This document shows, piece by piece, positions 37,306 through 51,677 of a DNA stretch of 64,000 nucleotides; position 1 is the stretch's first letter; every line of letters starts with the position of its first letter. Source of the stretch: Arabidopsis thaliana (taxonomy: Eukaryota > Streptophyta > Magnoliopsida > Brassicales > Brassicaceae); assembly GCF_000001735.4 (NCBI RefSeq), contig NC_003074.8:20405261-20469260 (forward strand), given 5' to 3'. The notes below the pieces were generated by a model. It had not been told where the DNA came from. It ran no database searches and saw nothing but the letters and a program-made list of their open reading frames with translations. A program made the position numbers and the translations under genes.

Positions 37306-39333
37306 TGAAGAAGAAGAAGCTCTCTATTCTCTTCTTTCTGAATTGAAAGCGAAGCCTTTTAAAATGGTGTTACTTGGCTTTTACTCTTTCTATTTTAATT
37401 AGAAAGATGGTTTTTAACAATTATATAGAGAGCGAGATTGGTCTTGACTTTGAAAATGAAATCGATGACGATGTGCTTACCTGTGATTATAGACCCAGAC
37501 CACAAAGAACCATTGACTTCGATGTATAATATAAGCCTTATATACTTAAAAGATAACTAGAGTACAAATTTTATATACATATGGGCGACAAAGTTTTTGC
37601 TATCCACGTCTAGAACTAGAATTATATGACTATTTCATTCTGTCAACTTATAATTTTATATAACAGTTAAATTCATCAATTTCATTTCATTTGACTTTTT
37701 ATTGCATCATTCGCATTATTGATCACTAATTATACTTCTTGTTCGAATTTCGTATTGGAAGTTTTTTGACCAAAGAAAAAAAAGAAGACTAATAGAGTTT
37801 CACTAGAAAAGTCCGAAATTTATATATTTAGCGTTCTCTTATATAAACGCGTTTCTACATTTCAATTCTTGTGTGTCTGTCAACGTCTGCATTTCAGTTA
37901 ATAAGTTATAGTTATCACAGTAATTAACGTTTTGAATCAATACTATGATACAATAAGTTGTTAACGCTGTCCTTGCAAACTAACAGCTATACGTTTATTG
38001 TAATAGTTAAGAGAAAAGTGTTACAAAATATTTAAGTTGATTTTACAGCCTAATGTTATATTAGCACTGTTGATGTGTCATAATCTGATAGTATATGTTT
38101 GTGCTTATAGAGGATAGAAAAACAAATCACAAATTATGTATTATATAAAACTAATATTCTTTCGTCTGACCAAAAAGATGATCATAAAAGATACGTACTA
38201 TACTTCATGATCTTGTCTAGAAGAAAATAAAACCTATATTCCAAGTTTTCCCATACATTAGATATCATATACACAGACACAAGACATTCGCATGTTATGT
38301 ATGTATGGTTTTGCAAGAAAAAGTCAAATATACGCACTCATAAATCATGATATAAAGATATACGAACCGGAGGTATTGGCAATTTCCAGGCGTTACAGAT
38401 TCTTAAAAGACCAAAATGGAGATTCGCTTACCAAAGTCAACTACATTTACATATACATTTCAACTAATTTGGCTTCAACGTCGTATATACGTGAGTTGTC
38501 TAAATCATTATAAGAGCATATAAGCTAGTCAACGTTTTGTTTCGACGACTCTCTTTCTTTAAACAATGGCTAGTGTTACTTCACGTATTCGGTTACATTG
38601 CTAACGAACCTTAAAGAATTTAGTTATTGTAGCTGTCTTTTTTCCTTAAAAGTGGAATCTTCTTCAATCAACAAAGCAATGACTATTGATCAATGCCATC
38701 ATTTGATTACAACTCACAGTTTTTGTTTTGACAATTATCTTGTTATATACATATGAGAGAAAATGAACTATAGTAGTGTTTAGTTCGTTTCAGATTGAGA
38801 TTGATTATGTTTATGTTATTTGTTTTTTTCCCAAACTTTACTAAGGAAGATTGTAAGCTTGGGGGAGCCCTAACGAATCAGAAATGAATGATATCGTAAG
38901 TGCGAAAACAATTTGAAGACTGGACTGTGAAGCGGTCAACTCTCAGGCGTAGATCATCGGAGTAAAGACAATGCCAATGCAAAAGTCAAAAGTTTATAAA
39001 GTATCTTTGATAACCCCAAAAATGATAAGAACATAATAATCCAAGTGGGTATTTTTGACTTATTATTATATAGATACATTAAACTCTAATGTAGCTGGTT
39101 CTACTTCTAGTCTTCCTTCTACAATGTGTATTATCGTGTGACACGAACCAACATTTTGGATGAATAATATAAACATTTCTTTTGCTCGGAATGCTTACAT
39201 GTTTTAGAATATGAACCTCTCCCTCTCCGGTATAATGATATGTTTGAAGAATTAAATCTTTTAGTTTAAATATATCAGAGGAGATCAAAGATCTTTGACA
39301 GCAAAACAGAGGTATACATACAACAAGAGAATA
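37306..39333. other. EXO70H1 promoter region
   Basis: 2.0 kb AT-rich spacer. W-box-like TTGAC cores near 37442, 37691 and 37766. The frame at 38292-38513 has no recognisable product. From ~39230 rightwards the sequence resembles the 3' flank of RPL35 (47790-47875). Confidence 0.5.
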
Positions 39334-40439
39334 TTAAACTTTGATGTCTTACTTTCTACAATGTTTTCTTCTTCTCTCATTCTGTATTATCAATGCAGAG
39401 AATAAGTTATTTCGTATGGACCAGACAAAGTATAATTCCACTAAACTGATTAGAATTGAATAAGTAAATCCATCACTTCCTGGTGCTTGGTTAGTCCTCC
39501 CCTGATGGATCAAGTCTTCTTGTGACAGAGATCGAGTGGCAACTTCTTGTTTTTCTCTGTATGCCTCTCCTAGAGTAGATTTTTGTTTCTGTAGATCACA
39601 GTCAACCCTTACGCATTCGACTTCCTCGCCACTTTGCTGCAACAACACAAAAGACCCTGTTCAGATTCATAATGACTTTAGAACTGAGGCTTAGAAAGAT
39701 AGATAAACGTCTAAGGCAAGAAGATCTTTGGTTGCCCATAGATTCAAGTAACTTTATTTTCCTTTGAAGACACTAACGGGTACATCGCAGACAAGATAAA
39801 TTACAAAGCCCATAAGAAAAACTGGAAATATGAGCAAGGTGTGCAACAGAAGCAGAAGCATGCGAGTAATTTCTATTTGGTGATCCTTTTAAACAGTCAA
39901 TTTCTCTGTTTACGGTCACAATTAACAAGGGACTTTTGTTCAAGAAGGTAAAAATGTGGATTCATTTGGGAGTAAAACACACACACAAAACATAGAAGCA
40001 ACACAAAATTTAACAATCATAAAATCCACCAGGCAGGTAACATAAACGCACACAAATCACATGAATGTGTCAAATATCTAATCTTGTAGAAAGAGGTAAC
40101 ATGAATTTTTTTACAGAAGTGCAATTAATAATTAGAAATCCATAAGCCAGGCTAAACCAAATTTTTTGGAAGATAAGGTTTCACTTTTCTCACTAGCCAG
40201 ATCATACTGAGAAAAGGAGCTACTAAATCCTCAATGTCAAGCAGCTTGAAATATTGAAAACCCAGAATCCCAAATGCTACATCAGTAATGAAAGCATAAA
40301 TGTTTCCGTAATAGAGAGGTGAGAGAACATACATTTTAGAGAGCTTGTTAGGAGTACCACCAGTGACCTTAGCCGAGAGGAGGAGAGCAGGCTCCGCTTT
40401 CATCTGAATAAAAAGATCTGACTTTGATTTCTCCCTCAG
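39334..40439 (-). pseudogene. RPL35 pseudogene (introns retained)
   Basis: Minus-strand decayed copy of the RPL35 gene at 47876-49033. Exon-2 remnant 40333-40439 reads [20 protein letters not shown] and then ...[13 protein letters not shown], with a 15-nt deletion relative to RPL35. It lacks exon 1 and the first codons of exon 2. Exon-3 remnant 39480-39636 keeps its CAG acceptor but has a CAA-to-TAA stop early, a 1-nt deletion further on and a lost donor (GGT to GGA). Exon-4 remnant ~39334-39400 has internal loss but keeps the TCAAAGTTTAA terminus. Both long introns and the 3' flank (to ~39230) are recognisably homologous, so this was a DNA-level duplication, not a retrocopy. Its exon 2 overlaps the THADA-like coding end. 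Confidence 0.9.
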
Positions 40440-43400
40440 TGAGAAGAAAATATGGATCAAAACCTTCCCAAATCTCTCCAGAAAGAACAGTAGATAAATC
40501 CATCAAAGAATCATTTAGCAACTTCTCATGTAATCTGACAACTACTCGGAACATATTAGACACCAAAGGGTTCCTCAAAAAGGGTTTCAGTGCCTCCCCA
40601 AGTTCAATGATATCAGAAAACAGAGTTTTCTTGTCATTGCTATCAGTTGAGAATCTGAATATGCAGTCGGAAAAGACGTAGAGACCAAGAAGATTACCAT
40701 AGAGTGGCAAAAACACATCCTTGTGGTTCCCAACACCGCCTACCCAGCTTTCTCTTTGTTTGCTGACATGATCTTTAGCGAAAGCAAGTAGCTGATTGTG
40801 GAATTTACTCCTCCAGTCGAGTAGTTGTGCCAGGGAAAAGTCTCTGTTTGGTAGTTTCTGTAGATGGTAACAGCAAAACTGCAAGATCAGAAGCTTTTCT
40901 TCATGGTGATTATCGATTTCCTTGTCGAAAACCCGCCTCACTAGATCACTACCTCCCTTTGGTGGGGATGTGTAATCTGCGGTGTTGAAGACCCATCTCG
41001 AGAGATATTGCGAATACTCATTCCAGTGCCCTAAGATGGAAGATAAATGGTTGAAGCTCAGTTCCAAGACTTTATCTACTTGAGTAGGAACTTCCACGGC
41101 AGTGAAGAAACACTTCTGAACATCCGTAGCGAGTTTTGACCTGATGACATCATCTTCGTCCTCCAACAATTTGATACAAGTGAACCACATCTCTAGAATT
41201 TGATATGCGTATACATCACAAGCTTTTTGAAATTTGCTTGGTGTAGTTTCAGAGGAAATTTGGTGATTTGAGACAAGAGGACCTATGAGCTTCGCTTGTT
41301 CCAGTATACCGGATGCTATAATAGCCTCTGCAGATGCATGGCGAACATTTACTTGCTCGGATGGTAAGCTTTTCTGTTTGATCAAGTTAACAAAGTAGGA
41401 GACACAATCAGTTATACAACTCCATCTTGGTTCCTCTTCTTTTTCAGATTCGTTTTTGTGGATGAACAACCCCGTGAGATGCTTCACACAAATTGCCAGG
41501 CAACACATGAGTGTACCTCGGGTTTTAGCACGTCGTGTGCTCTCATATAGAGAAGTCAGCCTGCCCCAAAGATGAAACACCGAATCATAGTTCAACGAAC
41601 CAACGTAAATGCCTTCAACAGATTCCTTGTTACATGATTTTTTGAACATAAGAAGATTCCACTGGAAAAGAATCCTTAAAATGTAGTTCTCACATTTATG
41701 GTTTTTCTCCTTGTCCAACAGCTCTAATAATATCACCTGGAGACCGTTTTTTGCCCAGTTCCAAATACTGCTCGACTCTGAGAAACTGGAATCTTCTGAC
41801 TTCAAAAACCGCAGAAACCACTTCAGTGTTGCAAGACGAACTTCATATGATTGATCAGATATACAACGAAGGAGCCTTTCGTTAAGGTGAGGAAAATCTA
41901 ATGCTTCAGGAACTTTCTGCGATTGCAAATTTGGTCTTTGAGTAATCTGAAAAACTTCCGCTGCTTCATCAGATGGCTGAAATACGCAACCAAAATAAGA
42001 TACAGCTGCTTGTTCTCTAAGCTCAGCGATTGAAGGGTCATAATAGGAGAAACCATAAGAAGCATCTGCATCCAAGCAATTTGTAGATAGATCCAAGTGC
42101 AATTTATAGATGTCCCTGAGATTTTTGCTTTCAGAGCATGTCCATTCAATTACTCGCATATGATCAAGCACTCTCAAAAAAGATGTACAGAGGATCGGGC
42201 AAGGGCACGTCAATGGAGAAGCCAACCATGAGCAATTTGCAAGGACATTGATCAATTTTCCAATAATCTGATCCTTCTTAGAGTTATCAGCAAGGTCTCT
42301 ACAGTTTGTATCTAGGAGATTACCAAGTTGCAACAAAATACCGTGAAGATAATTGAAGGACCCACCTTGGGCCCCATTAGAAGGTAATGTTGAGGCAATT
42401 CGGAGCAGAACGCTTTGGAGTTTCTCATTGGAAACAAGACCTACTAGAGCACGTGATGCCAAAACACGAACACGGAGATTACTTTGAGTAGAGCATTTCA
42501 TAATAAAGGGCATAAAAACGAACGGGTCCAGGTCATCTCCACTTTCACTTGCAATGGGTGAGGGCTTAAGCCTAGATAAAAGAATCAGAATGGGCCATAA
42601 ACTCGGATGGACAAGATTTGCGAGGTTTGAATCAGATGAACCAGATGTGTCAAGTAAATCAGTTGCTGCCTTTAGTTCACTGTATATGAAAGGGTGCAAC
42701 AAGGGGTACCTTCAAGAAAACCAAGACAACATTAAATAATGGATGAAAACAATGCATTTTCAATTCAATGTAGAGACAGCTACCTAAAAAAAAGAATATC
42801 AGGTGAAGATCTTATCAGACATACCTGTGAAAAAATTCAAGTCCAGTCAAGGCACGACGGGTAGATCCACGTTTTTGAACATTAAGGAATCCAATCATTC
42901 GACGGACCAAGGCAGTGTATGCAAGTGTGGCACTGTTTCTGACCTCCCAATATGGTGAAGAGAAGGATCTTATTGAAACAATCATAGCCTCCGCAGAAAA
43001 CCCAGAAGTATCAGTGCTCAAGTTTGTGTCATTGAAAGTAGCTTTGAGAACATTGAACGCATGCACCGTCGGAACAACTCCTTCATCACGGACCTTTGAA
43101 AGTTTTTCATTTGAATGCATATCAGAAGAATTGATCTCCTCAACCATATGTTTAGACCCTTTCTGTTCCAGGGGTTCCATGAGAGGCTTCTCTGCAAGAC
43201 CTATTAGCCACCTAAGCGCCCGTGGGAGAAGCTTCTTTGGTGAACCTTCCGGTTCTGAGAGAAAAAGAGCAATAAATGCAGCGGGAATTCCTGCACTTCG
43301 TCTTAACACATCGTCCACTGTCTGTCCTTTTGCCACAGTTCTTTCCATAAGTTGCTCCATCCAGGATTCTGTCAGCTTACAAAGTCTATGAAAAGAAAAA

Positions 43401-46400
43401 ACAAACACAATACGTCAGTGAATAGAAAAACAAGTTACAAGGACACACAAGAAGCGTAAAGTTAAAAGCATACCTTGGATCGTTCGAACATAGTAAACGG
43501 TGGCACAAAGCTGTAAATCCAGCTCTTGTCTTATCTATTGCACCATTGTGCTTCATTTTTAAAAGTACTTCCAAGAAGTGGTCTCCAATCTTTTCAAGTT
43601 GCTTCAGGTCAAGCAGTGATTCAGAATTTCCTATCACTAAATCATTGGGGACTGAAGAAGCTGTATCACCATTTTCTAAAGGTCTAAGGCTGCTGGTAGG
43701 CAATGGAATCTTTCTTATAATGGTTCCCAAAAGAAGACTCACCTGAAGAAAGAAAGCAGTTTCTATATGAAGTTTCTCAAAAAAAATTAGAAATACCATA
43801 TTCTGCATTTCAGGATGAAAAAGAGCAGCTACTTGAGACAAGTATTAAGAAAAATGAAAACGCAAAACAAGTGATACCAAAGTAAGGACAATTATCAGCA
43901 AGATGACAGAATCAATACCTCTTTCATAGCGAGCCAGCAACCAACCATAACTACCTGTTCTGATTGTACTGTTTCATGCACATGTTTTGGATATGTACTT
44001 GTGTGTTCCTCTGAGAGAACAGCGGCAGAATCATCTTGAACATTTGAAAAGAAACTATCATCATCTATTATGTCATCCATATCCTCAGGCAAACACAAAG
44101 CATCTGCAGAAACCACCCAAAGTGCTAATGTAGTTATTCTCGTCACCAGTTTCAGAAGCTTTTCCAGTTCCTTTCTCATCTCTGATATACTTAACACTGC
44201 ATTAGAGTTCCAGTCCAATTCCTCAAAAGTATATCGCAAAGCTAATAATACCCCATGAACAAAACTGTTTTTACATGCTTCAGAGAGATCACGCTCTCCC
44301 TCCGTCACAGAAGCATCAAGCCACTGAATAAGTGATTTAATATACTCAACCACAGGATACTTCGGTTTAGAGTTCTGATTACGACAATCTATGTTTTCAC
44401 ACTCTCTTTCACAACAAAAAACAGTAGTGGAAACCTTGACTATCCAACCAAGGTCCAATACGTACTTTCTGAAGATAAGCCTAAGAGTCAAAGCACCTGC
44501 ATCACTCTCTCTTACCCGTGGACTGCAGACTAGTTGTTTGGCCCAAGGAATAATGATTTGGACCATGTCTTCACTTGAAATGCCAGTAAATGGAGTTGGA
44601 AAATGTAGCAAAATACGGAAAGAATTTTCCCTAAGCCTGTCCCAACTATCAACAATCGATCCAACTAGCAATAACGTTGAATCATGTGAAGTGACAATAT
44701 CACAGTATGGGTAAAGATGGCCTTGATGAGAAGTGGGATCCTTAGAAGCCACAACAGGCCAGACTTCAATCATGATCTGTATAAGTTCTGTCGCCATTAT
44801 TTTTCTCCTGTAAGGGGCAGAAGGGTAGCAAGATAAATACAAAAAGGAACTTAGCCACCTCATAAACTTGAACAAACTCTCTGCTCGTAGAACTGCATTT
44901 TTGTCGCTTTTAAGTGGTTGCAAGCTCCCTAGCTTATACTGCTTTTCCAGCGACGTACGGACCCGGAGAAAAAATTTCCTGAACAAACTGGTCCATTTCA
45001 TTTGAAAACCTGTAGACGATGACCTCATGTTCAAGGGAACAGCCTCCTTCATGAGATAAAGCTCTAAGGGAGATGGAAGGCTAGAAGTCTTGGGGTTTAA
45101 GAAGAGTGTCTCTGCAGCATCCACACGAACCGACTCATCAACATGGGTTAAGGCCATTTTTAGCCACTCAATGGGAATTTTTAACTCAATACCCTTGATT
45201 TGAACAACTGCAAATGCATCTGTACTTCTTTTTTGTTCAATATCCCCTTCAAGGAATGCAAGTGTACGACAAACTTTCAGCAATGATACTAAAACAACCA
45301 CTTTCTGTTCAACTGTTAGTTCCATACTCATGTTACTCAACTCAGTATAGTTTAGCTTGGTTTCTTCCTCACTCGGTCCAATAGATATATACGCAAGCAA
45401 AAGAAATATACTGTCTACATCCAGTTCTAGCAAAACTTGTACTGCATAAGTATTTAGATTGGACCTGAGTTTCGACTTGCCAGAAGCAAGCCCGTAAAGG
45501 AAAGGAGGCAAACAATGTTCTCGATAACGCGCATAACCCTGGTCAACACCTTCGCTCCCCCAGCTTTCATCACGCAACAGTTCAAGGAAACATTTTATAA
45601 ATGATGTTACAGCATAGCAGACATCATCATCAATATATGCATTTGCCATCTCGAACAACAGGTTAGGACTCATATCCATCAAAGTCTTCGCACCTAACCG
45701 CCTTGTCAAGGATGCTAATGGAACATATCTTCCTTTACAACGTGATCCTAAACGAAGAAGATAGTTGACAATTTTCAACAAAGATTCCCTCATTCCCACT
45801 TTATCATCTGTCTGATGAACAGTGGTTTGGATGTCTAGTAAGAGGTCAAACATGAGGTGAACTTGTTTGACTGTCTGGCTCAAAGGGTCCTCCAAATTGT
45901 TCCATATAATTCTGAGTACTCGAGCTGCCATGCTGTCTGGCATTGGATCATAACCTTCTGATAAATCAGTTAACATAGATGTCTTGATCTGTTGCATGCA
46001 AATCTGCATCACAGTTAGTACGTGAAAATTTAAATGACTGTCAATGGGGTTCTCGCATAAATCACAAAGTTCGAGCAAAATTCCGTCATACAGAATAGTT
46101 TTGTGATCACAATCACTGTTGCTCAATCGAGCAAAAGAGGAAACAAGAATACCCCTAGAAACTGTAGTAAGAATGCCTCGGATCAAGCAGAGTCTACTCA
46201 AAGATGAAAAACTGCAGATCTCAGAACAAATGTCCCCGGCAAATGGAATTTTGCTAACAATATCAGCCAACCTAACGACGCTACTCCAGCAAAATATACA
46301 TTGCGCTATAAACAATCCAAGCTCTTCGTCTTTGAGACAGACCTGCAGAGCAGCACAGAAACTCACACCAGCAGCCACATAACAGTCCCTAGAAAATGCC

Positions 46401-47140
46401 AGCGACTTCAAAATGCTTACTTGAACAGCCAAAACACTCTCCATAAAACTTGCATCCTCCCCAACTAAACCCTTAAACTTCAAAGGAAACCGCTGAAACA
46501 AGTAATACGAGCAAGACAAAGCTTCTTGGCATTGCTCCATAACAGTAGGAGGAGGCCTATCACAAGCTTCAGTGTCTAAGACTATACCATTCAACCCTGA
46601 AACGATATCATAACCAACCAGAAGCGCGCAATCTTCAATTATATCAACTAAATATCCCAACTTTGGCATGCCCATCACTGATAAAGCAACTCTAGACACA
46701 CAGAATCGATTACCACCATCTTCAAAACCGCCATATTCATCACAAAGCTCCTTAAAACATGAACTGATCACTGAATGAAACTTAGTGGTTTTAGCCAAGG
46801 CTGAAACAAGGGTCTTATGAAGAGGCAAAGAATTCTCCATGAAGAGTATCTCCAAGTAAAACCTAATAGCTTCCCTTACAGAAACTGTCTCTCTCTCGCC
46901 TCCTTCATTCTCATTGGCCTTGGCGAGAAACTCTCCGAACGAAGCAACAACTTTCTTGGCGTGATTAACTTGCGCGTAGATTGAATTCAACGAAACCAAT
47001 TCTTCAATGTTGGAGTAAAACTTGGGACAAGACTGAGACAAACTAGATTGGCTCAAAGAAGCAGTGAACGAGCTGGGGAACAGAACAGCACTGTAAGTAT
47101 AACGATGGCGATGCTGCAGAGCTCGCCACTTCGCAGACAT
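40369..47140 (-). CDS. THADA: THADA/Trm732-like tRNA-methylation regulator, 2130 aa
   Basis: Four exons, in order 43919-47140, 43474-43742, 42825-43385 and 40369-42709: 6393 nt, 2130 aa plus stop, GT-AG junctions. This is a giant armadillo/HEAT-type helical repeat protein. The DUF2428 hallmark lies around residues 1150-1340 ([49 protein letters not shown]), matching THADA/Trm732. Yeast Trm732 partners Trm7 for 2'-O-methylation of position 32 in tRNA; the plant role is inferred. Oddity: the last ~23 codons (40439-40369) coincide with exon 2 of an RPL35 pseudogene read in another frame, so the native C-terminus has been replaced or extended. Two site II-type TGGGCC elements (47377-47382, 47399-47404) lie upstream. 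Confidence 0.9.
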
Positions 47141-47875
47141 GTTTCAGTGAGCTGAGGAAAAACAGAGAAACAATAAAAATTTGAACTTTATTTTTTTCAC
47201 TTGAATGAAAAATAGAAAATATGGTAAAACAGATTAAAGATCATACCGGGAAAAGCGGCTAAGTGTACGAGAGAGCTTATTAGGAGGCCGGAGCAATACC
47301 AGTGAGTAACCTAAGAGGCGACGCGGCGGAGGCGGAAGAAAGCACCCGCCTTCAAATCTTTCAACTGGAGAAGATATGGGCCTTACTTGTGTTTTTAATG
47401 GGCCTGATTTTTAGACAAATGAGAAAACATTTTGGTTGTCTAGGACGACTGCTTAGTTGTGCTATAATGAGTTCTTGAAGCCAATATTTCAGTTGATTTG
47501 AGTGTAAATTTCAGTTGCAACTGGTTGCATAGCTCATCAACACAGTTCGAACATGGTAATGCTCTTGTCTCAGATTGCTTATAAAACAATTAGCTAGGTT
47601 CTTAGACTGTCCCAAAGTGAATAATAAACAGGTGATGATGTTAAGTGGCTTTTGTTCGCAGAATCTTACGTTTTTGCAGATTTTATTGCCGAGACCAAAT
47701 AGATCAGCCCACGAGCTAGTTCTCGAAAGTCAAATAGGGTAAATCTCAAATTTATAACAAAGAACGTGCGTGAGAGATCATACAATCATGTTTGAAGAAT
47801 CAAATCTTTAATTGAAAGAAAATTCAGATATATTAGAGAAGACTGAGGGAGGACTCTCTGACAGTAGAAAGATAA
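47141..47875. other. THADA-like promoter and RPL35 3' flank
   Basis: 735 bp. The THADA-like leader is GC-richer (47230-47360) and site II-type TGGGCC elements occur at 47377-47382 and 47399-47404. The last ~85 bp match the pseudogene 3' flank. Confidence 0.6.
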
Positions 47876-49033
<1,158 letters not shown>

Positions 49034-49642
49034 GGCGTCTTCGAGCCCTCTCTGACTCAGTCTCTTTGCACTGCTATAGTAAGACACCTGAAACCCTAAA
49101 CTGAAGAAGATGAAGAGTTCTAAATGGGCCTCAATGATATAAATGGGCCTTAAGTTTAGTACAGACAGTGAATAATTTATTCTTTTTAGTCATGGTTAAT
49201 ACGTTAATCTGACTCACCATGTGGTATTTACAAAATTAATCAGATTGTAATATGTCACTTTATGTATAATGTTTTTGTAGGATTGATTCAAAATTGACCT
49301 TCGTGTGTCTTGCAAATATATTTTTTCTTTTGCCGGCAATGTGTCTTGCAAATTTTCCATATATATCGAATTTGGTAATTTGAGGTCAAATGTTATCTTC
49401 CCCTAAAGAAAAGTTAGGTAATTAACAGGATAAATTTATTTTAGTCAGCTGGTCCCATAAGTAAAACGCATTAAGCGGTTTTTCGTTAAAAGCTTAATCT
49501 GATTTGACTCTTTGATCTCTCCCTCTTACTAATTTTTTTTTTTGGTCAGATATAAAACTCTCTTATCTCGTGATCCTCGTCGTCTATATATTGAAACAAA
49601 TCCAGTTTTCTTTCTTGAAACGTATAACAAAAATAGAACATC
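49034..49642. other. Divergent promoter between RPL35 and the first MAGL-like gene
   Basis: 609 bp. The RPL35 side carries the telo-box and site II motifs. The MAGL side is AT-rich with a T-run at 49533-49542. No additional gene seen. Confidence 0.6.
49091..49149 (-). promoter_or_regulatory. Telo-box and two site II elements of RPL35
   Basis: AAACCCTAA (49091-49099) and GGCCCA on the minus strand (49125-49130 and 49144-49149), 58-116 bp 5' of the start codon. This combination is typical of plant ribosomal-protein and growth-related promoters (TCP and telo-box-binding factors). Confidence 0.7.
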
Positions 49643-51422
49643 ATGGTTATGTACAAAGAGGTATGTCTTAATCTTTCTCTCTTTTCAATTACGAGTTAGC
49701 TCTTTTGTCATGCAAAGCTCTTTGCTTTGTATCTAAAAACGAAGATTCATGATACAATTATTGTTTTAAGCTTATATAAAAATTTGGGGTTTCGTTTGTC
49801 GTTGTTTAGGATTATGTTTCGAACTCACGAGGGATACAACTTTTCACGTGTTCATGGAAACAAGAGGAGCAGCAAGAACCAAAGGCTTTAATCTTTCTCT
49901 GTCATGGCTACGCCATGGAATCAAGCATCACCATGAGCAGTTCCGTCTTTTAAAATCATGATTATAATATACTCGTCAATATATATACATTCATGATTAC
50001 ATTTTAATTGATATTAAAACATATTCATCAGGCACTGCAGTGAGGTTGGCCAATGCGGGTTTCTCGGTCTATGGAATGGACTATGAAGGGCATGGTAAAT
50101 CCGGGGGATTAAATGGTTACGTCAAAAAGTTTGATGATCTTGTTCAAGACGTCTCTTCTCATTACTCTTCAATTTGCGGTAAGAATGTTTTTTTTTAAGA
50201 ACCACCAAAAAAAAATAAGTTTTACCTCCGAATAGACCACTATTTTTGAAAATATCGTAAACCTAAATCTTGTGGTCTTTTGAGAATTTCTCTTCTTCTT
50301 CTTCTTTTTTTCCTCCGTTTGAAAATGTTATTAATTATTAATATATTTTGGAAATGATGAATGTGAAGAGTTGGAAGAGAATAAGGGGAAGATGAGGTTT
50401 CTAATGGGAGAATCCATGGGAGGAGCAGTTGTGTTACTCTTGGAGAGAAAGAAGCCCAATTTTTGGGACGGTGCCGTTTTAGTCGCTCCCATGTGTAAGG
50501 TATGTGTATGATCGATCGGTCTCGTGTTCTTCAAGTTTTAGGGTAGCCCTTAGTATACTATATCCTTACTATATAAGTGTTGACTTCTAAACTTTAAGAT
50601 TGAGATTTTTACCAAATTGAGTTATTTTTCATGTAATATAATGTCTATTTCACTATTTTTAGTAATTAGATATGAATCACTTGATTTTTTTTTTTTTTTT
50701 TTTTTGAGTAAAGTTAGCAGAAGACATAAAGCCACATCCAATGGTGATCTCATTTCTCACAAAGCTAACTCGGTTTATTCCAACTTGGAAGATAGTTCCT
50801 AGCAACGATATTATTGACGTAGCATTTAAAGAAACCCACATAAGAAAACAGGTAACATATTTGATTATCATCATTTTAGTATAGTTTTCGACGTTTAATT
50901 TTCTTTATCTAAAAAAGAAATGATTTTAAAGGTAAGGGACAATGAGTATTGCTACAAGGGCCGTCCTCGCTTGAAAACCGCTCACCAACTTTTAATGGTT
51001 AGCTTGGATCTTGAGAAGAATCTTGATCAGGTTAATTTTTTTATTTTTTTTATTTTATCGATCTCCTTTGATATCTCCAAGCTTTGCTTTTATTTAATTA
51101 ACAAAATTGGTGAGTAAATACTAAGAAATTGAATTTAAAAAAACAGGTATCGATGCCATTTATTGTCCTTCACGGTGAAGATGATAAAGTTACAGACAAA
51201 AACGTAAGCAAACTATTATACGAGGTAGCTTCAAGTTCGGACAAGACTTTTAAGTTATACCCGAACATGTGGCATGGGCTCTTATACGGAGAATCTCCTG
51301 AGAATTTGGAGATTGTGTTTAGTGATATCATAAGCTGGTTAAAGGAGAGAGCTTCTGTCACAAACCAAAAGTTGGAGACTGAGTTAAAGCATGTAGATGA
51401 TGGTTTTTCTATGCAAAAATGA
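49643..51422 (+). CDS. Monoacylglycerol lipase-like alpha/beta hydrolase, 312 aa (first of tandem pair)
   Basis: Seven exons: 49643-49660, 49810-49939, 50032-50178, 50369-50499, 50714-50851, 50932-51030 and 51147-51422, 939 nt. I placed the exon-2 donor at AGCA/GTTCCG because it keeps frame and restores the family motif SITM-S-STA. Catalytic features: oxyanion-hole CHGYA, nucleophile Ser114 in GESMGG, Asp234 in HGEDDKV and His264 in NMWHG. The hydrolase_4 (lysophospholipase/MAGL) family cleaves monoacylglycerols, lysophospholipids or related acyl esters; substrates of this member are unknown to me. There is no signal peptide or membrane span, so it is probably cytosolic or peripheral. Same strand and intron layout as the next gene, a tandem duplicate. 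An in-frame TAG upstream fixes the start. Confidence 0.92.
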
Positions 51423-51634
51423 GTGTTTAATTTGCATGTGAACTACAACGATGGGTTTTATGTATTACTACTAGATCGAAGAATGTTGTAAGTTATGTAC
51501 ACCAAACAGTACAAGTCATAATAGAGGCTCGTAAATCTTTTTCTGTTATCATACCATTCAAATGAAATAAAAGTCTGTTTGATTAATTTTAAATCCATTG
51601 GGGAACCTGAAAAACCAATCCAATACACTTTTTT

Positions 51635-51677
<43 letters not shown>

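Noticed and set aside
39349..39648. 99-codon minus-strand frame beside it
   Set aside because: RPL35 exon 3 read out of frame after its mutations; the resemblance to [11 protein letters not shown] is partial and the true frame has a stop.
40152..40460. 102-codon minus-strand frame overlapping the THADA-like 3' end
   Set aside because: This is the RPL35 pseudogene exon 2 running into its intron; it is listed as a pseudogene and not as a gene.
42915..43391. 158-codon plus-strand frame opposite the THADA-like gene
   Set aside because: A shadow of the DUF2428 coding exon; no independent splice or start evidence.
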